Shown here in pieces: positions 13,026 to 14,389 of a stretch of DNA of 14,389 bases. How positions within the stretch are numbered: the first letter of the stretch is position 1; every line of letters starts with the position of its first letter. Below the pieces are notes generated by a model that worked only from the letters and a program-made list of their open reading frames with translations, was not told the origin of the DNA and made no database searches. The stretch is from DASTQL01 sp035761805 (lineage in GTDB: Bacteria > Actinomycetota > Actinomycetes > Jiangellales > Jiangellaceae), in the NCBI GenBank assembly GCA_035761805.1, contig DASTQL010000054.1, positions 1 to 14,389 on the forward strand, given 5' to 3'. Position numbers and translations under genes: made by a program.

Positions 13026-13727
13026 ATGAGGACCTACGGGCAGTACTGCCCGATCGCCCGGGGCGCAGAGATCTTCGCCGAGCGTTGGACGCCGTTGATC
13101 ATCCGCAACCTGCATCTGGGCTGCGAGACGTTCGGTGAGATCCTCGAGGGCGCGCCCGGACTGTCCCGCACGCTCCTCACCCAGCGGCTCAAGCAGCTTG
13201 AACGCCTCGGCATCGTCGAGTCAGCACCGAAGCCGGGTGGGCGGGGTCACCGCTACCACCTCACCAGCTCGGGCCACGATCTGTTCAAGGTCTGCGGGAC
13301 CCTCGGCGAATGGGGAGCTCGTTGGCTCGAGATCGCCCCGGAGAACCTCGATCCTTACGTGGCACTGTGGTCGATGTGCCGTGCGATCCGCCCGGACCGA
13401 CTACCCGACAAGCGCGTTGTCATCCGGTTGGACTTCACCGGCTTTCGGCCCCACGAGCGCTACTGGCTGCTGATCGAGCACCGCGAGACCGAGATCTGCA
13501 AGACATATCCGGGTCTTGACGAAGACCTGTACATCACCGCCGACGCCGAGGCGTTCGTGAAGTGGCACGCAGGCCGGCTCTCCTGGGCGGAGGCAACCCG
13601 GGACTCCCGGATAGATCTCCATGGGCCGACATGGCTCGTCCGGGCCTTCCCGACCTGGAACGGCCGCAGCATGTTCGCTCGCATCAAGCCCGACGACGCC
13701 GCTGCCACCGCGAATCTCGTCCACTGA
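13026..13727 (+). CDS. HxlR-family winged-helix regulator with SCP2-like C-terminal domain
   Basis: A 233-residue DNA-binding protein. The HxlR winged helix fills the first ~90 residues: YGQYCPIARGAEIFAERWTP, then IIRNLHLGCETFGEILEGAP, then LSRTLLTQRLKQLERLGIVE and GRGHRYHLTSSGHDL. Cys8 is the conserved N-terminal cysteine that serves as redox or electrophile sensor in some family members. Residues ~120-225 (RLDFTGFRPHERYWLLIEHR ... FVKWHAGRLSWAEA ... RAFPTWNGRSMFA) resemble an SCP2/sterol-carrier-like domain, seen fused to actinobacterial HxlR proteins and possibly binding a hydrophobic effector. ATG 13026 matches the usual N-terminus of relatives; an in-frame GTG at 13011 is an alternative. 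GGGAGG at 13003-13008 is rather far from the ATG. Divergent from the FAD oxidase across 125 bp. Confidence 0.88.
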   Translation: MRTYGQYCPIARGAEIFAERWTPLIIRNLHLGCETFGEILEGAPGLSRTLLTQRLKQLERLGIVESAPKPGGRGHRYHLTSSGHDLFKVCGTLGEWGARWLEIAPENLDPYVALWSMCRAIRPDRLPDKRVVIRLDFTGFRPHERYWLLIEHRETEICKTYPGLDEDLYITADAEAFVKWHAGRLSWAEATRDSRIDLHGPTWLVRAFPTWNGRSMFARIKPDDAAATANLVH

Positions 13728-13759
13728 CCGGCCGTCGAGCGCAGCGGCGGAAGCCGGTC
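13726..13759 (+). terminator. Possible hairpin at the end of the HxlR gene
   Basis: GACCGGC at 13726-13732 pairs perfectly with GCCGGTC at 13753-13759 around a 20-nt loop, starting within the HxlR stop codon. There is no U-run. It is a plausible but unproven terminator. Confidence 0.35.
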
Positions 13760-14300
13760 GGTAACCGCGGACGCCAGCCGGGTCCGCCGTTCGGTGCGGG
13801 GAGTCCGCTGCCGCGGTCTCGGAAGGACTTGATCCGATGACCGGCATCCCGGGTATGTGCATCATCGTGTTTACCGGAGGAGGCATCAGTTCGGACTCGC
13901 CCAGGAGGTGGATGAAGAGCCCGACGTGCGTCCGATGGATCCCGACGAGTGGGTCGAGCACAGTGGACTCGCACCAGGTGAACCAGCGACGGAGCTGGCA
14001 GGCGTTACGGGTTGTGCGTGTGTCCGGAGCACCGGACAGGTCAGGCACAGCCGCCAGATGGACTGGCGTCATAGCGTCCGGCTGGAGTGGAGGAAGGGTC
14101 GTTGGCTGACATGATCGCCTCTCGCGGCGATGCTCCGACCAGCCCCCGCCACGCTCGCCGCGCACACGGCGAGGCACCGCCACATGACGCTGGTCGGGGC
14201 CGTCGGGGGCCTCGCCTCGGCGGCCGCGCTCCTGCCTGGCCACCTGACCGAGCCCCCGAACGACCACGATCACCACCCACCCCCGTGGGGCGGGCCACCG
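13760..14300. other. Gene-poor stretch with no convincing CDS
   Basis: About 540 bp without a gene I can support. A frame at 13837-14109 starts with ATG behind GGAAGGA but has unprotein-like composition. An overlapping frame at about 13887-14000 reads QEVDEEPDVRPMDPDEWVEH, which is more protein-like but lacks a start, a known domain and the usual third-position GC. This could be a decayed gene fragment. A small perfect hairpin, ATCGCC/GGCGAT, lies at 14114-14131. GC is somewhat lower here than in the neighbouring genes, which fits non-coding or degenerating sequence. Confidence 0.4.
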
Positions 14301-14389
14301 GGCCACCACGAGGCTGCTCGGGTCATCACGAGGCTCCAGCGCCTGGTGATGGCCCCGCTGGCCTGGTGATGGACCCACACGAGGCTGAT
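14301..14389. repeat. 20-bp-period array of alternately oriented repeats (BIME/REP-like), truncated by the window end
   Basis: Four consecutive 20-bp units share a 14-bp core of the form GGYCAYCACSAGGC. Units at 14301-14320 and 14321-14340 carry it forward (GGCCACCACGAGGC, GGTCATCACGAGGC). Units at 14341-14360 and 14361-14380 carry it reversed (both starting GCCTGGTGATGG). A further CACGAGGCT occurs at 14378-14386. The inner pair folds into a hairpin at 14321-14354: a 14-bp stem with one mismatch and one G-T pair, and a 6-nt loop. The arrangement resembles mosaic REP/BIME elements found between genes. It has no coding sequence and continues beyond the window. Confidence 0.6.

Noticed and set aside
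11353..13029. Plus-strand open frames opposite the FAD oxidase
   Set aside because: Valine/aspartate-rich antisense translations of a clear BBE-family gene.
14130..14369. A 79-residue open frame over the repeat array
   Set aside because: Half of it is histidine/proline-rich and encoded by the repeats themselves. It has no ribosome binding site and no family resemblance.
14301..14389. A CRISPR array
   Set aside because: Units are in 20-bp register with inverted copies and no spacer/repeat alternation, and there are no cas genes. A mosaic repeat fits better.

Overview
The window is high-GC DNA with strong G/C preference at third codon positions, GTG/ATG starts and short intergenic gaps, so it comes from an actinobacterium. 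The protein set points the same way: three families typical of F420-using actinobacteria, a Xi-class GST-like reductase, an ECF41-type sigma factor tail and an HxlR regulator with an SCP2-like tail. My best guess is Geodermatophilaceae or a close relative (Blastococcus, Geodermatophilus, Modestobacter), by general resemblance only. It reads as ordinary chromosome; I see no phage, conjugative, CRISPR, rRNA or tRNA features.

Layout. 1-77: end of an ECF41/SigJ-like sigma factor. 127-1902: GNAT acetyltransferase, then a luciferase-like (LLM) oxidoreductase, both plus strand. 1927-3653: a glyoxalase/VOC protein (minus) diverging from a membrane acyltransferase (plus). 3706-4235: remnant of a patatin-like phospholipase gene (minus) lacking its catalytic-serine half. 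4282-6090: a pyridoxamine-oxidase-like flavin/F420 protein, then a ureohydrolase that looks more like a guanidine hydrolase than an agmatinase. 6121-7710 (minus): a DUF385/Ddn-type oxidoreductase and a PrmC/HemK-related methyltransferase with a hairpin directly after its stop. 7773-11335 (plus): Xi-class GST-like reductase, Sir2 deacylase, tandem-domain DUF427 protein and two small cupins. 11488-13727: BBE-type FAD oxidase (minus) diverging from an HxlR regulator (plus). 13728-14389: no convincing gene; it ends in a 20-bp-period array of alternately oriented repeats that runs off the window.

Working together. Most products are small redox, detoxification or metabolite-modifying enzymes rather than one pathway. 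The clearest functional pair is the FAD oxidase with its divergent HxlR regulator; the shared 125-bp gap carries a 9-bp direct repeat at 21-bp spacing and a 7-bp inverted repeat, both plausible operators. In the 8859-11335 run, four successive genes have a -10-like hexamer 6-8 nt before the start codon and mostly no Shine-Dalgarno sequence, suggesting leaderless mRNAs, each from its own promoter, rather than one operon.

I found no clearly new multi-gene system. The items most worth a second look are the guanidine-hydrolase-like enzyme, the leaderless promoter series, the HxlR/oxidase operator region and the terminal repeat array.
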